NCBI RefSeq assembly: GCF_014192335.1
Contig: NZ_JACHXU010000010.1
Coordinates: 225,816-289,815 of the forward strand
DNA: 64,000 nucleotides
Source of the DNA: Aporhodopirellula rubra
GTDB lineage: Bacteria > Planctomycetota > Planctomycetia > Pirellulales > Pirellulaceae
Direction of reading: 5' to 3'
The stretch's first letter is position 1. Every line of letters starts with the position of its first letter. The translations under genes were made by a program, and so were the position numbers. The notes under the pieces were generated by a model. It made no database searches and was not told the origin of the DNA. It worked only from the letters and a program-made list of their open reading frames with translations. Shown here in pieces: positions 53,842 through 63,450 of the stretch.

Positions 53842-55677
53842 TCAGTCGCAGACTTTCGAAATCACGTCGAGAATCTTTTGCTCGCGGTCTTGTAACAACG
53901 TGCCTTGGATGCGGAGCATTTTGCGGTAGAACCAAATCGCGACCGGCAATTCGATCAGTGTTATCAACAGATAGATCGGAACCCAAGACGTTTCAAACAG
54001 AAAGCTGGCGATCTGTTCGCACGCAAGAGCAATCACGGCGGGCAACAATGTGATCGGGCTCAGCAACATCGCGAGCATTTGTGTGACGATGATCCGGAAA
54101 TTCATCGACACCGGCTTCATCGTTCCGATCCCCATTCCAATCGGAGCGACAATGGACGTGTAGTTGCTGATCGGAAAGTACAGGAAAAAGACGATCATAA
54201 TCTGGATGAACGATGCGACGACGTGCATGATGTTCATTCCCAACATGAATGCCGCAAATCCAATCAACAGACCGCTCAACGTTGCCGCGATGGGGAGCGT
54301 CGCGATGTTCTTGCCCAGCAAAATATCTCGACGTGCGACAGGCATCAGCACATAAGCGCGAAAGCCTTGACGGTCGAGCCCGAACACGTTCAGCATCAAT
54401 TGGCTCATGCCGAAGACGGACATCCCAAGGACCCCGATGCCCAGCCAAGGTCGTGCGATCGCGGGCAATTTACTCATGTTCCCGGTCAACATCATCGAAC
54501 CGAAAATGCCTGCAAAGATCACCGGCGTCAGCAACGCCATCTTGGCTTCGGGCGCGCGGAGAGTGCAGCGGAACGTCGCTAATGCAATGGCCGATTGTTG
54601 ATCACTCAGCAACGGGAGCGTGCGTTCCAGCATCTTGCTGTGGTTGGATGTCTTAGAGTTGCCTTTCGTGCGAGGTCGATACTCTTTGTTGTCGTTCCCC
54701 GTGTACGTCCGGATCGTTGACCGATGGGCGAGCGTCAGGCTGACCATTCCAATGCTCGTCATTCCGAACACGCACATCCAGGGCGTCAAAATCGAACCCC
54801 GCGCCGCAGCGCTCGCGCCGTACGGGAGCCATCCGATCGGGAGACAGGCGTTGGCGAGAGAAACCGTCCGCTGAAACGAGGCTGCCTTTGCGTCTCGCAG
54901 CATCTGACGCTTTTGCTCGTAGTCGCTCAGAACCTTTTCGCTTCGCCGTTTGTATTCGGCGACATCGATCTCGCTCTCCTTGAGTTGGCGACTGAGTTCC
55001 GTTCGCAATTGATTGCGCACCTCACGCAGCGCCTGCGTGTCATCACCTCTGCGTCCGATCGAGCTAAGGTTGATGATGTTTGGAATTTGAAACAACAGAA
55101 CGAAGACGAGAACAGTCATGGAGATCACCGTCCCGCGGGTTCGTTTGTTCTCCATCAATCGAGCGAGCCACCCACGCAATTGATACGTGACGGCGGATAC
55201 CATCAGCACGAACGAAGCCAACAACGCGAACGTGACCATTGAGGCCGTCCCATAGCAGGCCGCCGATGCGATGCAGAGCCCGATCGCGACAGGCAGGAAG
55301 AGCATCAGAACGAAATTGACTAATGAACTGGTGTAATTCAGAAAGAACGCACCCCTCAGCGAGATGGGCAGATGCAAAAGGTTCTTCAGCGAGAGCATCT
55401 CCGTTCGCTGGATTTCAATCATCAGTGTGATTGACCATCCAAACAAAAAGATGGCGACCAACACGTCCCAGACATAAATGATGTACGAGGGTTTGACTCT
55501 CGCGAGAAAAAAATTACCCCAACCGATCGCGAACACCAGCGAGCCGACCGACGTCAGTACAGCGATCACCAATAGAATCGCAGAAATGATTTGGTTGGCT
55601 TTGCCCGACTTGAAAAACTGGTTTCGAGCCATCTGCCAACGCATGCGAATGATTGCGTTGATATGCTGGAAGCTCAC
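53842..55677 (-). CDS. ABC-2 type exporter permease
   Basis: 611 residues from GTG 55677, which overlaps the ATPase stop (GTGA); a longer frame would add 24 residues. It is a large, mostly hydrophobic protein with about 12 membrane segments and a cytoplasmic coiled-coil (about 240-300, REVRNQLRTELSRQLKESEIDVAEY). It works with the ATPase upstream; the cargo is unknown. ABC-2 exporters of this size often move lipids or drugs. Confidence 0.85.
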   Translation of the reverse strand: MSFQHINAIIRMRWQMARNQFFKSGKANQIISAILLVIAVLTSVGSLVFAIGWGNFFLARVKPSYIIYVWDVLVAIFLFGWSITLMIEIQRTEMLSLKNLLHLPISLRGAFFLNYTSSLVNFVLMLFLPVAIGLCIASAACYGTASMVTFALLASFVLMVSAVTYQLRGWLARLMENKRTRGTVISMTVLVFVLLFQIPNIINLSSIGRRGDDTQALREVRNQLRTELSRQLKESEIDVAEYKRRSEKVLSDYEQKRQMLRDAKAASFQRTVSLANACLPIGWLPYGASAAARGSILTPWMCVFGMTSIGMVSLTLAHRSTIRTYTGNDNKEYRPRTKGNSKTSNHSKMLERTLPLLSDQQSAIALATFRCTLRAPEAKMALLTPVIFAGIFGSMMLTGNMSKLPAIARPWLGIGVLGMSVFGMSQLMLNVFGLDRQGFRAYVLMPVARRDILLGKNIATLPIAATLSGLLIGFAAFMLGMNIMHVVASFIQIMIVFFLYFPISNYTSIVAPIGMGIGTMKPVSMNFRIIVTQMLAMLLSPITLLPAVIALACEQIASFLFETSWVPIYLLITLIELPVAIWFYRKMLRIQGTLLQDREQKILDVISKVCD

Positions 55678-56495
55678 GATACCGGCCCCTCGCTCGCAAC
55701 GTCCGTGATCGTGGGTGCGCCGGCGCGGATCGGTCCATCTTCCAACCATGCGAGGTTAATGTTTTCGTCGTCGGTTTGCCCCACTTTCTCGAGGAAGCGT
55801 TCTTCGAGCGAGCTTCCCCGGCGTAGATCTTCGAGCGAAGTCTGCTCGACCAACTGACCGTTGGCGATGATGCCAACGTGAGTGCAAATACGCTCGACGA
55901 TCTCAAGGACGTGCGAAGTCACAAACACCGTCGAACCGCGACGCACATAGATCGCCAGCAAATCACGGATGACTCGAGACGTGACCGCATCGACGCCCTC
56001 GAATGGCTCGTCGAGAAACAGCAAATCGGGATTGGGAAGCAACGCCGCCGCGAGTGCGAGCTTCTTCTTCATCCCGTGCGAATACTCGACCGTCAACTTC
56101 GATTCGACCTTCTCTAAACTCAACAAGTTCAGCAATTCTTCGGAACGCTCGCGGATCGTTGACAGGTCCATCGAATACATCCGTCCGGTGAACGTGAGGT
56201 ATTCCCGCGCGGTCAGGTTGTCAAACAGGGCCAGGTTCTCGGGAACGACACCCGTTTGCTGTTTAATTTCAATCGCATCGTGGCGATTCCAAGGGTTCTT
56301 GCCGAGCAGTGAGATTTCGCCGGAGGAGGGAACCAGAATTCCCGTCAGCATTTTGATCGTAGTTGATTTACCGGCTCCGTTTGGCCCCAGAAAACCATAA
56401 AGGCTGCCACGTTGAACGCTCAAGTCAACGGATTTCACTGCGTGAACGTCATCAAAATACCGCGTCAGTTGTTTGGTTTCGATTGCGAGCGTCAT
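55674..56495 (-). CDS. ABC transporter ATP-binding protein
   Basis: 273 residues from ATG 56495 (a longer frame adds 35). Walker A GPNGAGKSTTIKML, Q-loop region KQQTGVVPENL, signature YSHGMKKKLALA and Walker B LLFLDEPFEG are all present. It powers the permease encoded next to it. Confidence 0.93.
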   Translation of the reverse strand: MTLAIETKQLTRYFDDVHAVKSVDLSVQRGSLYGFLGPNGAGKSTTIKMLTGILVPSSGEISLLGKNPWNRHDAIEIKQQTGVVPENLALFDNLTAREYLTFTGRMYSMDLSTIRERSEELLNLLSLEKVESKLTVEYSHGMKKKLALAAALLPNPDLLFLDEPFEGVDAVTSRVIRDLLAIYVRRGSTVFVTSHVLEIVERICTHVGIIANGQLVEQTSLEDLRRGSSLEERFLEKVGQTDDENINLAWLEDGPIRAGAPTITDVASEGPVS

Positions 56496-56922
56496 GAGGT
56501 GATGGGCAACACGAACGTTGCATCCGATGTCGAAGAGGAGGTGAAACGCGACAAAAACAGCAGACTCGTGCGAGATCTGTAGCAAGAACCATAGCCGCAA
56601 TTCTCATAGGCAGGTTTCACCGCAAAAAAGGGCTGTCGAACTGCCGATTTTATCACGCAACCTCTCCGCCTCGGGTGATCGGAATGCATGGCGGGCGATG
56701 ACCTTTCGGACGCGATTCCTCTTTTCGCGGACGCGGCAGCACGCATCGCAGCGGTGAAAAGATACCTTGCTGATGCAAGTCGATTGGCAAGGATAACGCA
56801 CTGCCTTTTGTGTTGGCGACATCATCCGTCGCATCGCGTTGAAGCCAACGTAGCTAACTCTAACGATCGACATCCTTCACAGAAACGCTCTCATTGGCGT
56901 CGACTCGGATAGCAGTGGCGCT
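56496..56922. other. Intergenic region holding a partial MITE-like repeat
   Basis: 427 bp between the ABC ATPase gene and the GH78 gene. The only recognisable content is the repeat half at 56845-56892. Confidence 0.4.
56845..56892 (+). repeat. MITE-like element, right half (copy 3)
   Basis: GCCAACGTAGCTAACTCTAA to GAAACGCTCT matches the right half of the elements at 46069 and 53666. A left half is not recognisable. Confidence 0.55.
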
Positions 56923-59886
56923 TCAATCCAACGCGAGCTCGAACCGGTATTGCCCGCTGCCGATCTCGACGCGGCGACCGGGCGTTAAGACTTTGATGCC
57001 ATCAACTTCGTCCAGTCGTTTTCCCCTTTCGCTGATCGATCGCGCGTGAACCGGAAAGACGACCTCGGCGGTCGCGTCCGGCGGGATCGTGATGTCGAGG
57101 GAGATCGTGTCGGCCGTCGTTGTCCAATTGGATACGACCAAGCCACGGACGGTGTTGTGTGAGCATTTTACCCATTCCAGGTCCGGCACGACGTGAGGGC
57201 AGATGACCAAACGATCCGCAGCAACCGCATCAGGTGAGATCTGAATGCCGCCGAGCCAGCGAAAGAACCAAGCCGAGACGGATCCAAGCATGGGATGGTT
57301 GTTCGAGAATGTTCCGTCGCTGCCGGCCCAGTGTTCCCAAAGGGTGGTGGCGTCGTTCTTCAGCATCCAACCCCACGAGGGGAAACTGTCGCGATTGGCC
57401 AACTCATACGCGAGGTCGGTTCGACCGTTCTCGGACAGTTCTTCCATCACCATCCGTGTTCCAAAGATGCCGGTGGTCAAATGCGGCCCCGCGGTTACCT
57501 CGGTACCAGGCTTGCTCGCTAGAGCGGGCGTTTGAATTGCCGAAACCATTTGTTCAAAGATCGCTGGACGACTCGTCATCGGAGCCGCGCCGAATCCCAA
57601 CGCGAGCGATTGCCGGGTCTGTGATCCGTCGTCGACTTTACCCGATGGGGCGTCCAAAAACGAATCCGCCCATGCGGTGGTGGCATCGTCTGCCATTGCC
57701 TCGAAACGATCGGCATCGGATTCACGACCGACAACACGGGACAAACGTGCGACACGTCGTGCCGTGTCGATGAACATGGCTGTCGTGATGACGGGCCCAC
57801 CTGATCGGCTCAGGGCTTCGTGATCGCCCAAACCCTTCGTAACGAGACCATCTTTGCGTTTTGAGTTCTCCAGTTCGAGCCACCGGATCGCGACGGGCAA
57901 TTGTTCTTCGACGAGCGATTCGTTGCCGTAGTGTTGATAGAGTTGTTCGAGCAACAGCGGGTGCGCCATGGCCCAACCAACGCCGCAGTAATGAATTCCC
58001 ACGAACGGTGCCGTGTCGGTTAAGTTGCCGTCGGGGCGTGCGGCATCGGCCCAATCTCGAACCGTTTTGGCATAGAAGCCCGCCATGTCAAAGTTCATCA
58101 GGAACGCTTCGCTCGTCGCGGCAATATCTCCGCCATATCCAAAACGCTCGCGATGCGGGCAATGCGATTGCACTCCCACGATGTTCGCTAAAAAAGTATT
58201 TCGCGTCATCTCTTGAATCGCATTCAGTCGATCGTTCGAACACGAGAACTCACCGGTCGACGTCACGTCGCTGCGAAGCGGGATGCCTTTGACGTCCTCG
58301 ATCGAAAGAGCAACACGAACGTCGGAAGAAGACTCATCCGCCGACGGAAGACTGGTCACTTCCATGAATCGAAATCCGTGAAAGGTAAACTTGGGCCGAT
58401 ACGTTTCCGGCCCGTCCCCACGGCACGTGTACCGATCCGACTGCCATGCAAACTCAGGTGCGCCCGGGCCACCCTTGGAGATGATGGTCCCATCATCCAT
58501 TTTGCGTGTTCCCTTAATCTGGCCGCACACACTCGTCATCGGGTTAAGTGTTCCGTCAGGATACAGCAACTCGCCAAAGCGAAATTGAACTTCGGTGCCC
58601 GCCGGGGCGTCGAGTGATATTTCGGGCACACCGGTGAAGTTCTGCCCGAAGTCCACGATTTGAATGCCAGGTGCGGGTTCGGTGATCGCCACCGCATCGA
58701 TGACTACGCCGGCTCGGATCGGAGGCGTCGTAGTGAGCGGTTGCAGTGGCTCCAACGATGCGTCGACCAAATGAACGGGGCTCCAATCGGTTGCATCAAA
58801 TTGAGGCGTGTCCCAACCGGGTTGATCTAGCCGAGCGTCGAGGACTTCGCCCAGGTACACGCTGTTAAAGAGCGTCGGTCCCTCAGCGAATTTCCAATTT
58901 TCGTTTGTTGTGATTGTTGACTGAGTTCCGTCGGCATGATCGACGACCAAGCAAACGATCGCTCGAGGTCGGCCGGTTTCGATGCTGCCTCGAATATTGC
59001 GGTGGCCCCACATGCGAAGCGGCAATGGGTTGAACCAGCCATTGCCCAATTCCACACCAAGGCAATTATCACCTTGCTGAAGTTGATCGCTTACATCGAA
59101 CGTGCTGTAGAGGATGCGTTTATCAAACGCCGTCCAAACGGAATCGAGTTCATGGTCGCCCACGTGAGCACCGTTCAACGAGGCCGCAAAGTACCCGAGT
59201 CCCGCTACATGCAGGCGTGCCTTGACAACCGGTTTCTCCAGCGAGAACTCGTGCCGCATCCGTGGTGCCGGATCGTTCTCGTAGAACGCGGCATCGTCGG
59301 TGGGCAACGGCTTTCCGTCGTCAATCCATTGTGCACCCCGCCATTGCGAAGGCACATTGGGAGCCACTTCCCAAAATGCGAACTCGCTCCACGATTCCGT
59401 TTCCCCGCCGAGACCGTCGCTGCTCCCTTCTGTATTCCTGTTCGAATCACCAGTCGCCCTATCACCTGTCACCTGCTTACCTATCACCCCCTCACCTATC
59501 ACCCCCTCCCCTTTCGTCCATGAGCAAACACGCCAGTGACACGTTTGACCGGCGGTGAGTGGTTTGCCTTCATAAACGACTTGAGGCGAACGGGTGGCGG
59601 TGAGTCTTCCTGAGTCCCACAGGTCACCTTTGCCTTCGCGAAGTAGTTCTGCGGTGCTGGAGACGAGCACACGCCACGCCGACTGCTTGATAGCTCGATC
59701 AGTCGACTCAATTCGCCATGACAGGGTCGGTGTGGCCGTGGTCGCGATTGGGTTCGTGTTGCCGTCACATCGCAGGTCAATCGGAGTCGCCGCTTGGATG
59801 GACGGTGCCGCAAAGACGCAAGCCATCACAATCAATACGAATGCCCCGATATTCTTTGCTGCCCAATTCCCGCCGCGAAAACTCAT
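56923..59886 (-). CDS. Secreted GH78-type alpha-L-rhamnosidase
   Basis: 987 residues from ATG 59886, which gives a normal signal peptide (NIGAFVLIVMACVFAAPSIQA); a longer frame adds 35 repeat-derived residues. It has an N-terminal Fn3-like domain (LSWRIEST...), an accessory jelly roll, the (alpha/alpha)6 catalytic barrel with the hallmark SHCPHRERFGYGGD, and a C-terminal beta domain. It would release rhamnose from a pectin- or ulvan-like polymer. A repetitive insertion (GEGVIGEGVIGKQVTGD) sits in the N-terminal domain. Confidence 0.9.
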   Translation of the reverse strand: MSFRGGNWAAKNIGAFVLIVMACVFAAPSIQAATPIDLRCDGNTNPIATTATPTLSWRIESTDRAIKQSAWRVLVSSTAELLREGKGDLWDSGRLTATRSPQVVYEGKPLTAGQTCHWRVCSWTKGEGVIGEGVIGKQVTGDRATGDSNRNTEGSSDGLGGETESWSEFAFWEVAPNVPSQWRGAQWIDDGKPLPTDDAAFYENDPAPRMRHEFSLEKPVVKARLHVAGLGYFAASLNGAHVGDHELDSVWTAFDKRILYSTFDVSDQLQQGDNCLGVELGNGWFNPLPLRMWGHRNIRGSIETGRPRAIVCLVVDHADGTQSTITTNENWKFAEGPTLFNSVYLGEVLDARLDQPGWDTPQFDATDWSPVHLVDASLEPLQPLTTTPPIRAGVVIDAVAITEPAPGIQIVDFGQNFTGVPEISLDAPAGTEVQFRFGELLYPDGTLNPMTSVCGQIKGTRKMDDGTIISKGGPGAPEFAWQSDRYTCRGDGPETYRPKFTFHGFRFMEVTSLPSADESSSDVRVALSIEDVKGIPLRSDVTSTGEFSCSNDRLNAIQEMTRNTFLANIVGVQSHCPHRERFGYGGDIAATSEAFLMNFDMAGFYAKTVRDWADAARPDGNLTDTAPFVGIHYCGVGWAMAHPLLLEQLYQHYGNESLVEEQLPVAIRWLELENSKRKDGLVTKGLGDHEALSRSGGPVITTAMFIDTARRVARLSRVVGRESDADRFEAMADDATTAWADSFLDAPSGKVDDGSQTRQSLALGFGAAPMTSRPAIFEQMVSAIQTPALASKPGTEVTAGPHLTTGIFGTRMVMEELSENGRTDLAYELANRDSFPSWGWMLKNDATTLWEHWAGSDGTFSNNHPMLGSVSAWFFRWLGGIQISPDAVAADRLVICPHVVPDLEWVKCSHNTVRGLVVSNWTTTADTISLDITIPPDATAEVVFPVHARSISERGKRLDEVDGIKVLTPGRRVEIGSGQYRFELALD

Positions 59887-60372
59887 CGCGGATCGACGCA
59901 CCGTCGTGCAAGACATGGGCGACAAGCACTTTGGTGTAAGACACGTTGGCGACGAAGACGTGAGCGGCAAAAACGTGAGCGGCAAAATCATTGAGATCCA
60001 GTTTTGTGTTGCGAACGTCCCTTGAACCAGAGTGTGCTCAGGGATTTCAGTTTGTAATGCGTTTGAATGGTCGGTATGACTCTTTAGCCGCCAATCTCTC
60101 GTGCTCTTAGCGTCGGCATTCTATGTGAAAGCACATCTCATCCAAGAGAGACATCGTGGCGTTTAGCAGCGTCGACTCTTAAAGCGATTCAAGGTAATTC
60201 TTGCTCCCTTTACTCGCTCAGAACTCATCGTCGGTTGCTAAATGAGTGAGTTGTTGGTCTCATCCAACACGGTGATTGTGATGTGATGTTGCTATGATGC
60301 AACCACCAAAAAATGGTTGTGCGCATTGCGTGTGCTTAGGCGAAAAGAAAATACAAAACAGGCGATGTTGAG
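59887..60372. other. Divergent intergenic region with 15-bp tandem repeats
   Basis: 486 bp between GH78 and GH2. ACGTGAGCGGCAAAA occurs twice head to tail (59958-59987), preceded by a diverged unit. The rest holds no recognised gene; promoters of both glycosidases should lie here. Confidence 0.4.
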
Positions 60373-63075
60373 ATGAGTCTTATGAAATTTTCGACCGATC
60401 AATCCGCTCGGTCAGGTGGGAAGATGCTTTCTAGAATTCAAAACATGAAGTCTCCAATGAGAGTCCTTCATCGCTTGCGAAGCTCCAAAGGTTTGTCCAG
60501 TCGATGCACGCACCATTTCAATTCGCCGATGACCGGGCGAGTGGCATTGCAACGCGTATTGTGTCTCATCTTGGTGTTGGTTGCGGTTGATTCGGGAACG
60601 GCGATGTCTGTCGCTCACGCTTCCGATACCCCTCGCTCTCGTTTGAATTTCGATCTCGGATGGGAGTTTCATCACGGCGAATTGCAAGGTGATTCGATCG
60701 AACAAAAGCGAGCCGACCGAGACGGTTGGGTATCGATCAACTTGCCGCACGACTTCGGAATCGAAGGTCCATTCGATAAGTCGAACGCGAGCGGCGGGCC
60801 GGGGGGCTATCTCCCCGGAGGCATCGGGTGGTACCGGAAGTCGTTCCGCATGTCTGATGACGCCGCCGATAAAGTCGTGACGATCTCCTTCGACGGCGTC
60901 TACATGAACAGTGACGTCTGGATCAACGGCCACCATCTGGGACAGCGTCCGTATGGGTACATTGGATTTCATTACGACCTGACGCCGTATCTCGTCCACG
61001 ATGGTGAGAACATCGTGGAAGTGAAAGTCGACAATGCCAAACAACCATCATCACGATGGTACACCGGGACGGGAATCTACCGGCACGTGTGGTTGACCAC
61101 GACAAACAAAACACACGTGCCTCAATGGGGTACTCAAGTCAGCACGTCGAAGATCACCTCGTCACGAGCAAACGTCGACGTCAACACAACGATCACTAAC
61201 AGAAGCGATCTCTCAAAGAACCTGTCGGTCAAACAAAGCATCCTCGATGCCGATGGGAATGTTTTGACATCAGTTAGCGAGTTAGTCGAAATCGATGGCG
61301 GGGCAACGCAGGTTGTTTCGCAGACTCTCGTGTTGCCCGATCCAAAACTTTGGTCCCCCGGCATGCCAAATCTTTACACGTTGCAAACCGAATTGCTCGA
61401 TGCCGAAGAGTCCACCGGTGCGTCACAGGATGCCGGTCCGGCGGGACGCTTGGCCGACCGATACGACACCACCTTCGGCGTTCGCGAAATGCGTTTCGAC
61501 CCTAATGAGGGCTTCTATCTCAATGGCAAGAGCATGATCTTCCAAGGCGTTTGCAACCATGACGATCTGGGCCCGTTGGGGGCCGCGCTGTGGGACCAAG
61601 CACTCCAGCGGCGTCTGCGAATGCTGAAGGAGATGGGGTGCAACGCGATTCGCACCGCTCACAATCCACCGCCGCCGGAACTATTGGATCTTTGTGACCA
61701 AATGGGGTTCTTGGTCGTCAATGAGACGTTTGACAAGTGGCGTTTCACTTGGGGATTCGAAGACGGCAAATTGGTTTGCGGCCGCCGAACGCAACAAGGC
61801 TACGCTTCCTACATCGATCAGTGGCAGGAAAGAGACTTGACTGATCATCTGTTGCGAGATCGTAACCATCCATCGGTGATCATGTGGAGCATCGGAAATG
61901 AACTTCCCGAGGCTCAAAAGCACGGTGAACTTGAAACAGTCAAGCGAATGAGTGAACTCTGTCATCGACTCGATCCGACACGCCCCGTCACCGCCGGTTG
62001 CAACCAGATTTCGGGTGTGAACGAAACCGGTTTCGCGGACCTCTTGGATGTCGTCGGTTACAACGGTGGTGGTCGATCGTGTTTCCAATACGAGGCCGAT
62101 CACGAACGGTTTCCTGATCGATTCATCTACGCTTCGGAGGTTCCTCATTCGTTGCAAACCCGTGGGGAGTATCGGACGCATTCACGATTTCGAGAAAAGC
62201 AAAGTCAGCCACCGCATCTGACGCCCGATGAAGTTTTCGCCGAGACGAATGGACGATACGAATCGTCGTACGACAACGCGGGCGTTCGGATCAGCGCACG
62301 TGATTCGTGGCGGCTGACTAAAACGTTACCGTTTGTTGCGGGCGAATTTCGGTGGACGGGATTCGATTACATCGGCGAATCCGGTGGTTGGCCACGCGTG
62401 CTCGGCAATTTCGGAATCATCGATTTGTGTAACTTTCCGAAAGACACGTATTACTTCTATCAGAGTCAGTGGACCGAAGAACCGATGGTTCATCTGCTGC
62501 CGCATTGGACATGGCCCGGCAAAGAAGACGCGACGATTCCCGTTTGGTGCTACACGAACTGCGACAGCGTTGAGTTATTTCTCAATGGCGAATCGCTGGG
62601 CCAGCGTGAGTTCACGCTGGAGAACGACATGCATTTGGAATGGCTCGTTCCCTACCAACCCGGTGAAATCAAGGCGGTCGCGACTAAGGACGGGATAGTG
62701 GTACGTACGACGGCAAGGCATACCGCAGGTGATGCCGCCAAGATAACCGTCTCGCCTGATCAGCCGGAATTGGTTGTCGGTAACCGTGATCTGTCATACG
62801 TGACTATTCAGGTGTTGGATTCGAGCGATCGTTTCGTCCCCAAAGCGGCGACGAAGGTGACGTTCGAATTAGAAGGGCCGGGACGCTTGCTCGCCGTTGG
62901 CAGCGGCGACCCGATGAGCCATGAAGATTTTCAGGGAAACGTCGTCACCACGTTCAACGGTCTGGCATCCGTGATTGTCACCGATACAGGCGGCACCGGT
63001 GAGATTGTGCTGACGGCACATGCCGAAGGAATGCCCCCGGTCCAGTGCCTCATCCAGGTGACCGACGCGGAGTAA
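60373..63075 (+). CDS. GH2 family glycosidase (beta-galactosidase-like)
   Basis: 900 residues from ATG 60373; ATG 60529 would give a shorter and more usual signal peptide (RVLCLILVLVAVDSGTAM). A jelly roll (NFDLGWEFHHG), an Ig-like domain and a TIM barrel with acid/base E510 (IWSIGNELPE) and candidate nucleophile E589 (FIYASEVPHS), then a DUF4982-like and a C-terminal Ig-like domain. It is secreted. With divergent GH78 it forms a small polysaccharide-use locus. Confidence 0.9.
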   Translation: MSLMKFSTDQSARSGGKMLSRIQNMKSPMRVLHRLRSSKGLSSRCTHHFNSPMTGRVALQRVLCLILVLVAVDSGTAMSVAHASDTPRSRLNFDLGWEFHHGELQGDSIEQKRADRDGWVSINLPHDFGIEGPFDKSNASGGPGGYLPGGIGWYRKSFRMSDDAADKVVTISFDGVYMNSDVWINGHHLGQRPYGYIGFHYDLTPYLVHDGENIVEVKVDNAKQPSSRWYTGTGIYRHVWLTTTNKTHVPQWGTQVSTSKITSSRANVDVNTTITNRSDLSKNLSVKQSILDADGNVLTSVSELVEIDGGATQVVSQTLVLPDPKLWSPGMPNLYTLQTELLDAEESTGASQDAGPAGRLADRYDTTFGVREMRFDPNEGFYLNGKSMIFQGVCNHDDLGPLGAALWDQALQRRLRMLKEMGCNAIRTAHNPPPPELLDLCDQMGFLVVNETFDKWRFTWGFEDGKLVCGRRTQQGYASYIDQWQERDLTDHLLRDRNHPSVIMWSIGNELPEAQKHGELETVKRMSELCHRLDPTRPVTAGCNQISGVNETGFADLLDVVGYNGGGRSCFQYEADHERFPDRFIYASEVPHSLQTRGEYRTHSRFREKQSQPPHLTPDEVFAETNGRYESSYDNAGVRISARDSWRLTKTLPFVAGEFRWTGFDYIGESGGWPRVLGNFGIIDLCNFPKDTYYFYQSQWTEEPMVHLLPHWTWPGKEDATIPVWCYTNCDSVELFLNGESLGQREFTLENDMHLEWLVPYQPGEIKAVATKDGIVVRTTARHTAGDAAKITVSPDQPELVVGNRDLSYVTIQVLDSSDRFVPKAATKVTFELEGPGRLLAVGSGDPMSHEDFQGNVVTTFNGLASVIVTDTGGTGEIVLTAHAEGMPPVQCLIQVTDAE

Positions 63076-63450
63076 GTGAGCGGCGACTGAGCCCGGCAAA
63101 CGGGCTCGATGGTCTCTTGTTTCTAACGCAACCGAAATCGACGCAGCGAGAGAGTCAGCTCGATCGAGGTCGCGTCTTTGATTTCGGCGGAAATGCGGGC
63201 CGCGAGATGTCGAGGCACGATTGTCTGCTGCGATGCAGCGACGGAACTCGCGCGAAAAGCAGGTTGGCGTGAGAGTTTCGCAAACTCAATGCCGCCAGAT
63301 CGTCATAAAGCTTCCCGAGCGATAGACTGATGCCCTCTTCTTTGAGCGTCGTGGAGCGAAGCCAACGCGATTGGTCCGTCTCGTGCTGCGTCAACAACCG
63401 TCTCGACTTCGCCCGTCACCTCCCACCCGCATTCACGAAAAGCACTATTC
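63076..63450. other. Intergenic region between GH2 and the CvfB-like gene
   Basis: 375 bp. It holds the GH2 terminator and probably the promoter of the right-edge gene; nothing else is recognised. Confidence 0.35.
63089..63107 (+). terminator. Probable terminator of the GH2 gene
   Basis: GAGCCCG-GCAAA-CGGGCTC, perfect 7-bp stem with 5-nt loop, 14 bp after the stop codon; the following T-run is interrupted. Confidence 0.55.
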
